Positions 6,915 to 16,016 are shown, counted from the first letter of the stretch. The stretch: DNA of 32,124 bases from an archaeon (GCA_021817005.1 JAKAWJ010000025.1:1-32124); one strand, 5' to 3'. Program-made: numbers and translations. The notes: generated by a model from the letters alone, not told the origin.

Positions 6915-8924
6915 TCACTTGCCCACGAAATCTGGTTTTCGCTTCTGAGAAAAAGCAGCTATTCCTTCCTTCAGATCATGCGTCCCGTACAGGACCCCTA
7001 GGGCAATAGCTTCGGCTTCAAGGCCAAGTTCTAGCGGCTCGTTGCTCCATCTACTAATCAGTTTCTTTGTAAGAGCGGCGGCAACAGGCGCAATCTTTCC
7101 TGCGATGCTGCTCGCCAATTTTATGGTTTCTTCCTCAATGGAATCCGAAGGGTAGATTTTTGAAATCAATCCGGTTTCCAGGGCCAGTTTGGCATTCAAA
7201 CGCTCGGCGCTTAGAATATAGTACATTGCTCTAGAAGTCCCCATTAGTTTCGGCAGGCGCTGGCTGCCGCCCCATCCTGGAAGCAGGCCGCGCTCGAGTT
7301 CGGGGAAACCCATCTGCGAGTCTTCTGACGCTACTCGTATATCGCAGGCAAGAGCGAGTTCAAAGCCGCCACCGAGTGCATATCCGCTTATCTGCGCGAG
7401 CGTTATTTTGGGAGCGTCAGACACAGCTCGAAAAACTGCTTGGCCGCGTCTGGATAGGTCGGATAACTGCAAACCACTAGTGATGAATTGATCCAGCTTT
7501 GCCCCGGCGGAGAAGTTGGATCCCTTTCCCCTAATAATTATTACATTGACATCCTGGTTTTGCGAGAGTTCACGCATGGCACGCTCCAGTTCATCCAGGA
7601 GCTTGGAATCCAGGAGGTTATGCCTTCCGTCACCGAGGGTGAGCCTTGCCACTTTTGGTGCCGGACGGTCGACTAGGATATTTTCCGTGGACTGAGGGAC
7701 TATTGACTCAGCTTCAACCGGCCTAGCAACAGGGGACGGGGTGGAAGTGGACATGTTCTGCGGGCTCGGCTTTCCGGTCATAATCTCATGCAGCCTACCC
7801 TCGACGATGCTTCTCGCTGGGCTGAACAATTTCGCACCAAACTTAACTGAAAGGCTCTCAAGGCGTTGTCTGAGCTCAGCACTCGAAAACCCCTGGGAGG
7901 CAGAGACCGGTCCGAACGGCCTGTTCATACCCAGTTTGACTGCAAGCTCTATGTCCGGAGGGGAGGCAGCACCTTCCTCCACTAGCCGAACGGCTTCGTT
8001 TACCTCAAGCGCAATTGAATCCAGAAGGGACACGCTTTCGGACGGATTGACCTTGGCGCTCTGCGCCTTTCCTTCCTTCCACACATAGAAGCCGCTTCCT
8101 GTTTTTGCACCCAGGTTACCGTTCTTGACAAGGTCGCGTATTTTCGTGGGCTTCAAATAGTCGGGGGACAGCTCCTTTGAGAAGTAGTCCAGCGAATGGA
8201 CAACCGTGTCGAGCCCCACGTAGTCCATGAGTTCGTATGGACCCATGGGGAGGCCCTGGGTTTTGAAGTAGGCATCAATAGCCTGCATTTGTGACGGGTC
8301 CATATCGTATACCAAGCAGAACAGCAGGGTTTCGGGGGCGGTGATTCTGTTAACCACAAACCCTGCTGAGTCCCTTTCTACCTTTACCGGAGTTTTGTTG
8401 ATTTTCTTTACAAACTCGAACGCAAAGTCAAACGTTCTCTGAGACGTTTGTTCTCCCCTTATTACTTCCACTAGCTTCATTATAACCGGCGGATTGAAAA
8501 AGTGCAGGCCCACGATTGAAGCTTCTTTCCCCGATCCTCTTGACAACTCAGTTATCCGAATGTTTGATGTATTGGATGCAATTATGGCACCTTCGGGTGC
8601 ATGCTGAGACGCCTCCGCGAGTACCTTTCTCTTCACTTCAACCAGTTCCGGTACGGCTTCAATAACGATGTCGGCATCTTGAACGGCATCTGCTATACTA
8701 CTTACGTATGAAATACGCGAAGCGACAGTCTGGGGAGCCTCTGGAGATATTCTTCCTGATTTCGCAAGCTTGCTAAGACTTTCCCCTATGAGCATCTTGG
8801 CCCTCGAGAGAGCACTTGGCGCTGTATCCATCAATTTCACGCTTAGCCCCGCGAGCGCCACAACTTCCGCTATACCATGACCCATGGCACCCGCGCCAAG
8901 CACTGCCACTTTGTTGTAATCCAT
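6915..8924 (-). CDS. Bifunctional 3-hydroxyacyl-CoA dehydrogenase / enoyl-CoA hydratase (archaeal-order fusion)
   Basis: The protein hydrates enoyl-CoA (crotonyl-CoA type) and oxidises the 3-hydroxyacyl-CoA with NAD+. I choose ATG 8924 (669 residues). It begins at the Rossmann domain (GAGAMGHGIAEV, residues 10-21) and has a TATA-like box about 32 nt upstream. A start at 9050 would add 42 residues with no family character. Residues 1-180 are the NAD domain with the catalytic His in HFFNPP (His141). Residues 185-375 hold two C-terminal dehydrogenase modules (GPYELMDYVGLD, RPFGP). A Ser/Pro-rich linker spans about 383-415. Residues 418-669 are a crotonase with GGGFELALACD (Glu522) and FPELERGLLPG (Glu542), both catalytic glutamates. 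The order is the reverse of bacterial FadB but like the fused enzyme in Metallosphaera (3HP/4HB cycle), from family knowledge. Confidence 0.94.
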   Translation of the reverse strand: MDYNKVAVLGAGAMGHGIAEVVALAGLSVKLMDTAPSALSRAKMLIGESLSKLAKSGRISPEAPQTVASRISYVSSIADAVQDADIVIEAVPELVEVKRKVLAEASQHAPEGAIIASNTSNIRITELSRGSGKEASIVGLHFFNPPVIMKLVEVIRGEQTSQRTFDFAFEFVKKINKTPVKVERDSAGFVVNRITAPETLLFCLVYDMDPSQMQAIDAYFKTQGLPMGPYELMDYVGLDTVVHSLDYFSKELSPDYLKPTKIRDLVKNGNLGAKTGSGFYVWKEGKAQSAKVNPSESVSLLDSIALEVNEAVRLVEEGAASPPDIELAVKLGMNRPFGPVSASQGFSSAELRQRLESLSVKFGAKLFSPARSIVEGRLHEIMTGKPSPQNMSTSTPSPVARPVEAESIVPQSTENILVDRPAPKVARLTLGDGRHNLLDSKLLDELERAMRELSQNQDVNVIIIRGKGSNFSAGAKLDQFITSGLQLSDLSRRGQAVFRAVSDAPKITLAQISGYALGGGFELALACDIRVASEDSQMGFPELERGLLPGWGGSQRLPKLMGTSRAMYYILSAERLNAKLALETGLISKIYPSDSIEEETIKLASSIAGKIAPVAAALTKKLISRWSNEPLELGLEAEAIALGVLYGTHDLKEGIAAFSQKRKPDFVGK

Positions 8925-8952
8925 GGCACTGACTCCGATTGTGGGCCCAATG

Positions 8953-8960
8953 CAATAAAT
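8953..8960 (-). promoter_or_regulatory. TATA-like box for the dehydrogenase/crotonase gene
   Basis: The minus strand reads ATTTATTG here, centred about 32 nt upstream of ATG 8924. A transcript would start within a few nucleotides of that ATG, which supports it over the upstream in-frame start at 9050. Confidence 0.6.
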
Positions 8961-9103
8961 GTGCCGATTTGCGCGATCTACATGCTCGCGTACAAGTGCA
9001 GAGCCTCTCTGTGTCGCCCTGATCCTTGGGGAGCTTGGTCGACGAGACATCCATAACTCCCCGTCCTCTTATGCCGCCCTCGTCTCGGCGCGGATTGGAA
9101 AGG

Positions 9104-9112
9104 CATTTATCT
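9104..9112 (+). promoter_or_regulatory. TATA-like box for the surface-protein gene
   Basis: CATTTATCT is centred about 27 nt upstream of ATG 9135. The predicted transcript start falls at or next to the ATG, so the mRNA is probably leaderless. Confidence 0.6.
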
Positions 9113-9134
9113 TCCTTGGGAAATCGGTTTCCTA

Positions 9135-12100
9135 ATGAGGATGCGCTTCGTTCTTGTACTATTTTTTGCAGTGTTTGTTTCCGCTAGTGCGGTGCAGTTT
9201 GCCGCAGCCTCCAGTTTCGCGTCCCTGCCGAGCTGGTTTCTGGCTCTTTCTGGTGGCTCAGGGATTGCATCACCATCTGGCACGACTACCTTTGCGTTAG
9301 AACTGACGTCTGCTCCCGGTTCCGTGCCAGTGAATGTTACTAATTACTTTATGATAAGCTATACCGATTCGACCGGGAGTGAAGCCGTTGCGAAGTATAA
9401 TGGCACGGTGGTGCCCCTGAGCCTCACTGTAGAAACTGGGTCGACTGTAAGCATATCCGCGGAAACCAGCGACTCCAGTTCGGAACAAGTCTGGTGTATA
9501 TTCAATACGACTACGTGTCAGAAAGTAAGCGTAATTGCGTCAGGAGGAAGCATGTCCTACAGCCGTTACTATTACGACTTGCTGAAGTACAGTCCTTACT
9601 ACTCTGTAAAGGGGGGAGGAAGTGGATACACTGCTCCGCAGCTAGTCTATGATACCGCTCCGGATATGAATGCTACTGGCTACGAACCTCGTTCGTTGAG
9701 CCTGATGCTCGGCACCAACATTGCAGGGACGCCCATATGGGCAATTCGCGGAACAGCTGTGAAAGTTCAGTCGCCCCTCAGTGGATCAGGAACAAGAGAA
9801 CGATGGGAAACAAATCAATCCAGCTTTATTGCAGGAACCAACAGGATTAACAATATCGTGTACTACAACCAGTTCTATTTTACATACACACCGAGCGCGG
9901 TTGGAGGCTCTCTGTCCAGCTCTAACATAGCTCATTACGCATTCGTCGCTTTCAACCAAACAACATATGGAAGCGCGTCTGGCCCGACCTCCTTCTGGGC
10001 TGATGCCGGAACGCCTGTAGGCGCAGGTAGTTCTACGAGCGGAGGCTCGTCGTCTGAGCAGTATAGTGCGACTTCTCTGACTTACGGGCTGAGTGGCTAC
10101 TGGCCACTGACGGAAGGCGCTGGCGCTTACGCTTTCGACCTTAGCGGAAATGAAAATACTGGGAAACTCAGCGGCGGTGCCTCTTGGTATTCTGGTGGCT
10201 CATGCCAGTTTTCTTCTTGTCTTGAATTCGAAGGCGGGTTCGTAGAGGCCTCGGGTTCTTCGCTACCCGTGGGTAACAGCCCCTTTACGAAGTCGGTGTG
10301 GGTGTATCTTCCGAGTGGGCTGGGTCCGCAAGAATACAACAGGTTGATAGTGTGCTGGGGAAGCGCTACAGTTCTCTCTCAGTCTAACTGTCTCGCAACG
10401 GGTTCTTCCCCGGATCAGTTTGTCAGCGTGCTGGGTACCCGCCCCTTTGTCTGGACTGCGACAAATCTCGTCGATGGATGGAACCAGATTGCGGTGGCCT
10501 ACAATGGCACAGAAGAACTCGCGTATTCGAACGGCGTTCTGCAGGAAACGTTTGCGCCCAGTTTTGTAGCGGTGGCGCGGGGCCAGCTTTATGTTGGTGG
10601 AGGAATCTCCTCCTATTATTCTGCTTTTGACCACGCGATAGCAGAGGTAAGGGTTTATGGCTATGCTTGGGGGACTTCTCAGGAGAGGGAGTACTATTCT
10701 CAAAGTTTGCCTCAATTAGAAACCTTAGTCTCCACAAATAGTAGGTCCTTTACTGCAAGCTATTACAACCAGTATCTCGCGACCTTCAGTTACACTGTGG
10801 CAGGGGGCGGAAATCCGACCCCTCCCGATTTGGGCCTAGTTTCATTAGGGGAGAGCCTCCATGTAGCTCTCTCAAATAGGTCATTGCTCTGGCTAGATTC
10901 GGAGTCGTCTTGGACCGTTGAAAATCCATTGGCTGGTTCGGGGGCAGGCGAGCGGTGGGAATCAAACTTGACAACAGGGAAGGCCTCTCCGGGCCTGTCG
11001 GTCAGGCTTACGTTCTTTCACCAGTACGAGCTCACTGCAAACTATTCCGTGTCCGGTGGAGGCAAGGATTTTCAGGCCCCCTCTATCTATTTCAAACAGT
11101 TTGGGTCAGTAGTGTCTCAGACTCTTTCAACTTCGCCAACAATAATCTGGGCTGATTCAGGCTCTTTCTGGAACGTGCCGAGTTCGTTGATTGGGTCCAG
11201 CCAATACCAGAGGTGGGTTACCTCGGCGAATGTCAGCGGCATTGCTAGCAAAGCAAACACGATAAGTCCTGTTTACTATCATCAATATTATGTGGAATTT
11301 TCATACTCTGTAAGTGGAGGAGGCTCAAGTTATCGCAGTCCCAGTGTAAATTTCAGCTATTTCGGAAGGTCGAACCTCACACCCGTTCCAAGTGCTACCT
11401 GGGTGGACGCGGGCAGACCTTACTTCTTTGTGAACCCGTTAGAGGGCTCCACTTCGACAGAGAGATGGGCCACCAATATGACCGAGGGTATTCTCGGCAG
11501 CTCAATGAACGTATCCAGTGTGTTACTGGTCCGGGTCGATTATTATCACCAATATCTTGCTACAGTTGACTACTCTGTTTCCGGGGGAGGCTCGATTCCA
11601 GCTCCGGACATGATTTATACCCAGTTCGGTGTGCAGCATCAACTACAGCTCTCCCAAGCAGCTCAGGATGTGTGGATAGACGCAGGCTCCAATTACTCTG
11701 TAACTAACGTGCTGTCGTCAACAGTCACAGGCGAGAGGTGGATCATAACAACACAGGATGGTGGCACGGTGGAGAGTCCGACCAATGTAACTTTTGCCTA
11801 CCAGCACCAGTTTTATGTAAGCGTAATAAGCAATTCCATGAGTGCGGGGGAAGTCGGTCCGACGAGTGGCTGGTATGACTCTCTGTCTTCCATTGCGCTC
11901 ACAGAATCAGCATCTCGTGGCTGGCTGTTCACTGGCTGGATAGGTTCTGGCACGGGCTCATATACCGGAAATGATACAACAAAGATGATTCTTGTAGAAG
12001 GTTCGTTTGCGGAGACCGCAGATTTTGAGCCAGCTCTCGTAATCGAGACGCAGTTTGGGGGGTCTGTGTCATACTCTTACGGTAATATTTCTGGCACTCT

Positions 12101-12440
12101 AAACGGAGGGACTAATTCGCTTTATGTGCCATTGGGCTCACAAATAAAATTGGTCGCTTCGTCGCTTCCTTTCTTCTATGAATTTGTCGGCTGGTCAGGT
12201 AACGTGACGAGTCGCAGCGGGCAAGTGGATCTGTCAGTGAAATCTCCGGAAACAATCATCGCAAGGTTTTCTCTGAATTATCTTCATACGGGCTTACTGG
12301 GCTTAGCTCTCTTGCTCCTCGGACTGGCAGCGTATATAGCGCTGAAACCCCGAAAGCTTACTAGGGACACTCCCTTGCCGCCAGTAAACCCGGACGTTTC
12401 TGAAGGAGAAGATTCGACGGACTCGCAGGGAAGCGACTAA
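9135..12440 (+). CDS. Secreted, membrane-anchored modular surface protein (repeat modules, LamG-like domain, C-terminal TM)
   Basis: The function is not known. The 1101 residues begin with a signal peptide (MRMRFVLVLFFAVFVSASA, cleavage near residue 20-27). Modules of about 85-90 residues recur, with openings YYNQF, YYNQY, FFHQY, YYHQY and YYHQY at residues 243, 543, 627, 714 and 803, often followed by a YSVSGGG motif, an acidic W-x-DAG/DSG block and an ERW block. A partial copy lies near residues 150-240. A LamG/concanavalin-like domain (GYWPLTEGAGAYAFDLSGNE, about 316-525) interrupts the array. Residues about 889-1045 resemble divergent InlB B-repeats (GWLFTGWIGSG, FVGWSGNVTS). One TM helix (about 1053-1071) is followed by a basic stop-transfer KPRK and an acidic tail. 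N-glycosylation sequons (N-x-S/T) are frequent. Adhesion, glycan binding or envelope structure are plausible roles. ATG 9135 is supported by the promoter position. Confidence 0.85.
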   Translation: MRMRFVLVLFFAVFVSASAVQFAAASSFASLPSWFLALSGGSGIASPSGTTTFALELTSAPGSVPVNVTNYFMISYTDSTGSEAVAKYNGTVVPLSLTVETGSTVSISAETSDSSSEQVWCIFNTTTCQKVSVIASGGSMSYSRYYYDLLKYSPYYSVKGGGSGYTAPQLVYDTAPDMNATGYEPRSLSLMLGTNIAGTPIWAIRGTAVKVQSPLSGSGTRERWETNQSSFIAGTNRINNIVYYNQFYFTYTPSAVGGSLSSSNIAHYAFVAFNQTTYGSASGPTSFWADAGTPVGAGSSTSGGSSSEQYSATSLTYGLSGYWPLTEGAGAYAFDLSGNENTGKLSGGASWYSGGSCQFSSCLEFEGGFVEASGSSLPVGNSPFTKSVWVYLPSGLGPQEYNRLIVCWGSATVLSQSNCLATGSSPDQFVSVLGTRPFVWTATNLVDGWNQIAVAYNGTEELAYSNGVLQETFAPSFVAVARGQLYVGGGISSYYSAFDHAIAEVRVYGYAWGTSQEREYYSQSLPQLETLVSTNSRSFTASYYNQYLATFSYTVAGGGNPTPPDLGLVSLGESLHVALSNRSLLWLDSESSWTVENPLAGSGAGERWESNLTTGKASPGLSVRLTFFHQYELTANYSVSGGGKDFQAPSIYFKQFGSVVSQTLSTSPTIIWADSGSFWNVPSSLIGSSQYQRWVTSANVSGIASKANTISPVYYHQYYVEFSYSVSGGGSSYRSPSVNFSYFGRSNLTPVPSATWVDAGRPYFFVNPLEGSTSTERWATNMTEGILGSSMNVSSVLLVRVDYYHQYLATVDYSVSGGGSIPAPDMIYTQFGVQHQLQLSQAAQDVWIDAGSNYSVTNVLSSTVTGERWIITTQDGGTVESPTNVTFAYQHQFYVSVISNSMSAGEVGPTSGWYDSLSSIALTESASRGWLFTGWIGSGTGSYTGNDTTKMILVEGSFAETADFEPALVIETQFGGSVSYSYGNISGTLNGGTNSLYVPLGSQIKLVASSLPFFYEFVGWSGNVTSRSGQVDLSVKSPETIIARFSLNYLHTGLLGLALLLLGLAAYIALKPRKLTRDTPLPPVNPDVSEGEDSTDSQGSD
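10761..11798 (+). repeat. Four tandem surface modules of about 84-89 codons
   Basis: Protein-level repeats within the surface-protein gene begin at nt 10761, 11013, 11274 and 11541. Each opens with (Y/F)(Y/F)(N/H)QY, and the YSVSGGG-like turn and ERW block recur, the last module ending RWI. The DNA has diverged between copies, so the array is old rather than a recent duplication. Confidence 0.75.
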
Positions 12441-12487
12441 ATACCTAGAAACATCAACTGGGCTCGGGCAGCTGCGAGAACTGAATT

Positions 12488-14800
12488 CTAAAAGTAGCGG
12501 GCCGAACTAGTCCAATCTTCCATTTTCTTCAGCGCCCTGTAGATTCGCTCTGGAGTCAACGGTAGTTCCCTCAACCTGATACCTGTGGCCGCTTTGATTG
12601 CGTTTGCAATGGCTGGAGCGACGCCGATAATCGGCGGCTCTCCAATTCCCTTCGCACCGATATTGTTGCTAGTGTCTTCTGCTTCTATATACTCGCTTTG
12701 GATTTCGTCTATGTCGGTAGAACGCGGCACAAGGTAATCGTTGAGATTTGCGTTCAGCGATACCCCAGACGTGGCATCAACCAGTCTTCCCTCCCAAAGC
12801 GCGTAGCCCATCCCCTGAATCACTCCCCCTTCGATTTGGCTGCTGAGAAGCAGAGGGTTGATTATTCTACCCGAGTCGTGCACGGACACAAACTTTAGTA
12901 CCTCAACTTCTCCAGTTTCAGTGTCAACTTCGACCTCCGCGAATTGCGCACCAAATGTGTTTACCTGATGTTTCGGGTCATTGGGTCCTCGCGCTCCCTT
13001 ACCAGTCACGGTAGCCCCACCGAATTTGTCGAGCAGATCTGCAACCGAGCTTAACTTTTCGCCACTCTTTCGCACAATCCAGCCAGAGTCCAATGCAATA
13101 GCTTCTCTGGCAACGTCTAGGGTTTGCGAAGCAATGTCTAGAAGTTGCGACTTTGCGTCATGCGCTGCACTGCGGACGGCCGGCCCAATCGATGCAAGTG
13201 TCTGACTTCCACCGCTCCCGGGCGAATATAACTCAGTTACCGTGTCACCTATTTGAACAGAGACTAGCTCCAGTGGCAAAGATAGCTCTTCTGCGGCGAT
13301 CTGGCCAACTGCCGTCCGAGTACCTGTTCCAATATCCTGGGAGGCCGTGACCACCGTTGCGCTTCCATCCGTGTTTATCTTCACCTGTGCATAAGCCGGC
13401 GGTCCCCCCCCTCCCCACCAGATGAGGCTGGCCATCCCTTTGGCGCGCACCTTTGTACCTCTGCGGGTGGGTTCTTCTCCCGGCTTCCAGCCAATGATGT
13501 CGGCGCCACGTTCGTATGCTTCCTTCAGGGCTTTTGAGGAGTATGCAATTTTATCGCCTTGATCCTCGTCAGCATAGTTCTTGAGCCTGAGAGAAATCGG
13601 GTCAAGTCCGAGCTTTGAAGCGAGCTCGTCGAGAGCGCACTCTAGCCCAAAGTTTCCTTCGACGTATCCGGGGGCTCTAAAAGCCGTAGACGATACAAGA
13701 TTTGTTCGGGTTCCGTATAGTTCCACCTTGACGTTGGGGCATCTGTAGGTCATTTTGGTGGGTCCCCCTATGTCAGCAGTCCAACCTTCGAGACCAACGT
13801 TTACTACAGAGGTCAGCTGGATTGCAGTCAAGGTGCCGTCTTTCTTTGCACCTATTCTGTACTTCTGAATGGTCTGACTGCGGTTCCCGGTAACCAGATT
13901 TTCTTCGATTCTGTCCAAAACGATTCGCACAGGCTTTCCGAGGGCTCTGGAGGCGAGGGCGGCAGCCAGGGTGTACTTTCCCCCTCCGAATTTGCTCCCA
14001 AAACCTCCCCCCATGTATGTGCTGATCGCCCTTACTTTTCTAAGTGGGATTCCGAGTTTCTCCGCAAGTTCGGCTCGCACGTTGTTTATAGATTGGGTAG
14101 AAGTGTATACCGTAAGAGCATCGCCTTCCCACGTCGCCACGCTCCCATGGGTCTCCATACAGTTGTGCATCGCGGCCTGTGTTCTGAATTCTTGCTCTAT
14201 CACGACATCGGCGTCACTGAAACCTCTTTCCACGCTACCCCGTTCGTAGACTCTCGGCGTTCCCCCGCTCAAATTGTCTTTTCCGCCAATCGCGTGGCTC
14301 CCTCTGAGACGAAGAGACTCCTCAGGGTCAACCAAGGGACGGAGTGGCTCGTATTCCACCTCAACGAGCTCGATTGCGTCTTGGAGGGTGATCTCATCAG
14401 TTGCAATTAGTAGGGCAATTTCGGCACCTTGGTAGAGCGCTTCGTCACTAAAAAGTTCTATTTGTTTCTCGCCTGTCAGTTTGGGAACGTTATTCGCAGC
14501 ATAACCCGCAACTACCCCTGGCTGAGCCAATGCCTTTGACAGGTCAACGTGCTTAACCTTTGCATGGGAGTAGGGGGACCTGACAAACTTGCCGTAAAGC
14601 ATCCCTGGTAGATAGACGTCATGGGTATATTTTGCGCTACCATTGACTTTTGCCCCGGCTTCAAGTCGTGGGGAAGGGCTGCCCACAAGCTTCCCTTTGT
14701 AGCTTCCGGGCCAGGCTTGAATTTCTTCACCTTCGACCATTACGTACTCGTCTCTGAACCTGCCCTCGAACTCTACCTTCGTCTTTACAATTTTTACCAC
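12488..14800 (-). CDS. Molybdopterin-binding large subunit of a xanthine dehydrogenase-family hydroxylase
   Basis: This is the molybdenum cofactor subunit of an aldehyde oxidase/xanthine dehydrogenase-type enzyme. It has 770 residues from GTG 14800. Residues about 45-155 form the Ald_Xan_dh_C domain (RLEAGAKVNGSAKYTHDVYL). The cofactor domains follow, with YMGGGFGSKFGG, STAFRAPGY, SQDIGTGTRT and the active-site Glu in GAKGIGEPP (Glu721). The AYxCSFR signature of true form I CO dehydrogenase is absent, so CO is an unlikely substrate. An aldehyde, purine or N-heterocycle remains possible. The GTG directly abuts the stop of the Fe-S subunit gene, with an AAAGGTGAT ribosome-binding site just upstream, so the two are co-translated. 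No FAD-subunit gene is adjacent. Confidence 0.92.
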   Translation of the reverse strand: MVKIVKTKVEFEGRFRDEYVMVEGEEIQAWPGSYKGKLVGSPSPRLEAGAKVNGSAKYTHDVYLPGMLYGKFVRSPYSHAKVKHVDLSKALAQPGVVAGYAANNVPKLTGEKQIELFSDEALYQGAEIALLIATDEITLQDAIELVEVEYEPLRPLVDPEESLRLRGSHAIGGKDNLSGGTPRVYERGSVERGFSDADVVIEQEFRTQAAMHNCMETHGSVATWEGDALTVYTSTQSINNVRAELAEKLGIPLRKVRAISTYMGGGFGSKFGGGKYTLAAALASRALGKPVRIVLDRIEENLVTGNRSQTIQKYRIGAKKDGTLTAIQLTSVVNVGLEGWTADIGGPTKMTYRCPNVKVELYGTRTNLVSSTAFRAPGYVEGNFGLECALDELASKLGLDPISLRLKNYADEDQGDKIAYSSKALKEAYERGADIIGWKPGEEPTRRGTKVRAKGMASLIWWGGGGPPAYAQVKINTDGSATVVTASQDIGTGTRTAVGQIAAEELSLPLELVSVQIGDTVTELYSPGSGGSQTLASIGPAVRSAAHDAKSQLLDIASQTLDVAREAIALDSGWIVRKSGEKLSSVADLLDKFGGATVTGKGARGPNDPKHQVNTFGAQFAEVEVDTETGEVEVLKFVSVHDSGRIINPLLLSSQIEGGVIQGMGYALWEGRLVDATSGVSLNANLNDYLVPRSTDIDEIQSEYIEAEDTSNNIGAKGIGEPPIIGVAPAIANAIKAATGIRLRELPLTPERIYRALKKMEDWTSSARYF

Positions 14801-15289
14801 TCAGATCACCTTTGAGGCGTCTTCTATTGCCTGAATTATCTTCGGGTAGGCTCCACAGCGACAGACGTTACCGGCCATGAACCTCTTTATTTCGTTCTTT
14901 GTAGGTGACTTCCTTGTATTCAGGAGAAACAATGCCGAAATTACCTGACCTGGTGTGCAGAAGCCGCACTGAAGCGCATCGTGTTTTATAAAAGATTCCT
15001 GAAGTATTTTTCCTTTGGGGTCATTTTCAATCCCTTCCACCGTCTCAATTTTGGAGTTTGTAACGCTGGCGGCCAGCGTAAGGCAGGAAAGGCGAGTTTT
15101 TCCATCTACGAGGACTGTGCATGCGCCGCAACTGCCCATGTCACAGCCCTTCTTAGCGCCTGTATAGCCCAGATTTATTCGAAGGACGTCGAGCAGGCTC
15201 ATTCTTGGCTCCACATTCAGTTCAAAATTTTTGCCATTTACATTCAGGTTAAGCTGGAGATATCGCGATAGTCGAGGTGGTGCGGTCAA
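14801..15289 (-). CDS. 2Fe-2S small subunit of a xanthine dehydrogenase-family hydroxylase
   Basis: The electron-transfer subunit of the molybdenum hydroxylase has 162 residues. The N-terminal plant-ferredoxin-like cluster uses Cys49, Cys54, Cys57 and Cys69 (GCDMGSCGACTV). The C-terminal helical cluster uses Cys108, Cys111, Cys143 and Cys145 (CGFCTPG, CRCG). Both 2Fe-2S sites are complete. There is no twin-arginine signal, so the enzyme should be cytoplasmic. The only plausible start is TTG 15289, supported by a TATA-like box centred 28 nt upstream. It is the first gene of the two-gene operon. The set resembles two-subunit hydroxylases, where electrons leave the Fe-S clusters for an external acceptor. 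Confidence 0.94.
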   Translation of the reverse strand: MTAPPRLSRYLQLNLNVNGKNFELNVEPRMSLLDVLRINLGYTGAKKGCDMGSCGACTVLVDGKTRLSCLTLAASVTNSKIETVEGIENDPKGKILQESFIKHDALQCGFCTPGQVISALFLLNTRKSPTKNEIKRFMAGNVCRCGAYPKIIQAIEDASKVI

Positions 15290-15313
15290 TTCGAAATCAC
15301 GAAGTCAGGCTCG

Positions 15314-15321
15314 AATATAAG
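15314..15321 (-). promoter_or_regulatory. TATA-like box for the molybdenum hydroxylase operon
   Basis: The minus strand reads CTTATATT, centred about 28 nt upstream of TTG 15289. This predicts a transcript that starts almost at the TTG codon. Confidence 0.6.
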
Positions 15322-16008
15322 AGATTCTGAGTGGAGTCGCGGGCGATTTCTATTCTGCCTTTTGGACCGGTCTAGAAGCAAACCAACCAGATTCGACTTT
15401 CATGTGCACTGGCTGCTGGGTCAATTGCCACTTAACCTATGGCCCAGCTAGGTTTCGCAATATTCTCGTCAAGTCTCAGGTATCCTACTGGTGACATGGT
15501 TGCAGGGAGGACTGAGATTCCAGACTCTACAAAAAAGCACGCCTATCCGCCTTGGTTTCAGGAACCCATGGCGCAGAGGAAGCAAGAAAGGTTTTGCGCA
15601 CTTCGCTGCGTGTTCATACGCGAATTTTTAATGCGAAGCATCTCGCAACTTCTTGCGGCGCGAGCGAGCGATTAGGGCGTCCTCTGAATATTGCTGGAGA
15701 CAGTTCTGGTTGCCAGTCTAGTTCATTCTTCAAGATCGCTTAGAAGAGCAGTTCACTCCGCCCGTGCATTACCAAGCGTGAGTCGGCTCTAAGCGAACAC
15801 ATATCCTCCCCGTAAAGTGTTTTGAGCAGCAGTTACCCATTCGAAGTTTGAGTCGAATCAATCGAGAGGAGGAACACAGCACCCGCCATTGAACGGCTTG
15901 GAGCCCAGGAGCAATATCTAGGTGTTGATTCAGTTTGCTCGGTGGGCTCGAACACTACTTAGGTGACCACTTGATACAACCACTGCGGGGCAGGGTTGGG
16001 GACAGAAG
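15322..16008. other. Gene-poor intergenic region
   Basis: About 690 nt separate the promoter of the molybdenum hydroxylase operon from that of the M20 gene. I see no reading frame with family character, no tRNA arms and no repeat array. A 78-codon frame at 15439-15675 looks non-coding. An AT-rich GAATTTTTAATG (about 15622-15633) followed by the near-complementary CTCGC/GCGAG pair around 15643-15665 could mark a small RNA, and an AGGAGG-like stretch near 15867 has no start codon within usual spacing. It may also be a decayed gene. Confidence 0.5.
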
Positions 16009-16016
16009 TATTTAAT
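16009..16016 (+). promoter_or_regulatory. TATA-like box for the M20 gene
   Basis: TATTTAAT is centred about 34 nt upstream of ATG 16047, giving a very short predicted leader. This agrees with ATG 16047 (or the TTG one codon earlier) as the start. Confidence 0.6.

Noticed and set aside
8925-9050. 42-residue N-terminal extension of the dehydrogenase/crotonase
   Set aside because: It lacks family similarity, and a TATA-like box lies inside it at the right distance for ATG 8924.
15439-15675. 78-codon plus-strand frame in the long intergenic gap
   Set aside because: No family character, no clear promoter or ribosome-binding site at the right distance, and an unusual composition (many Arg, Gln and Cys).
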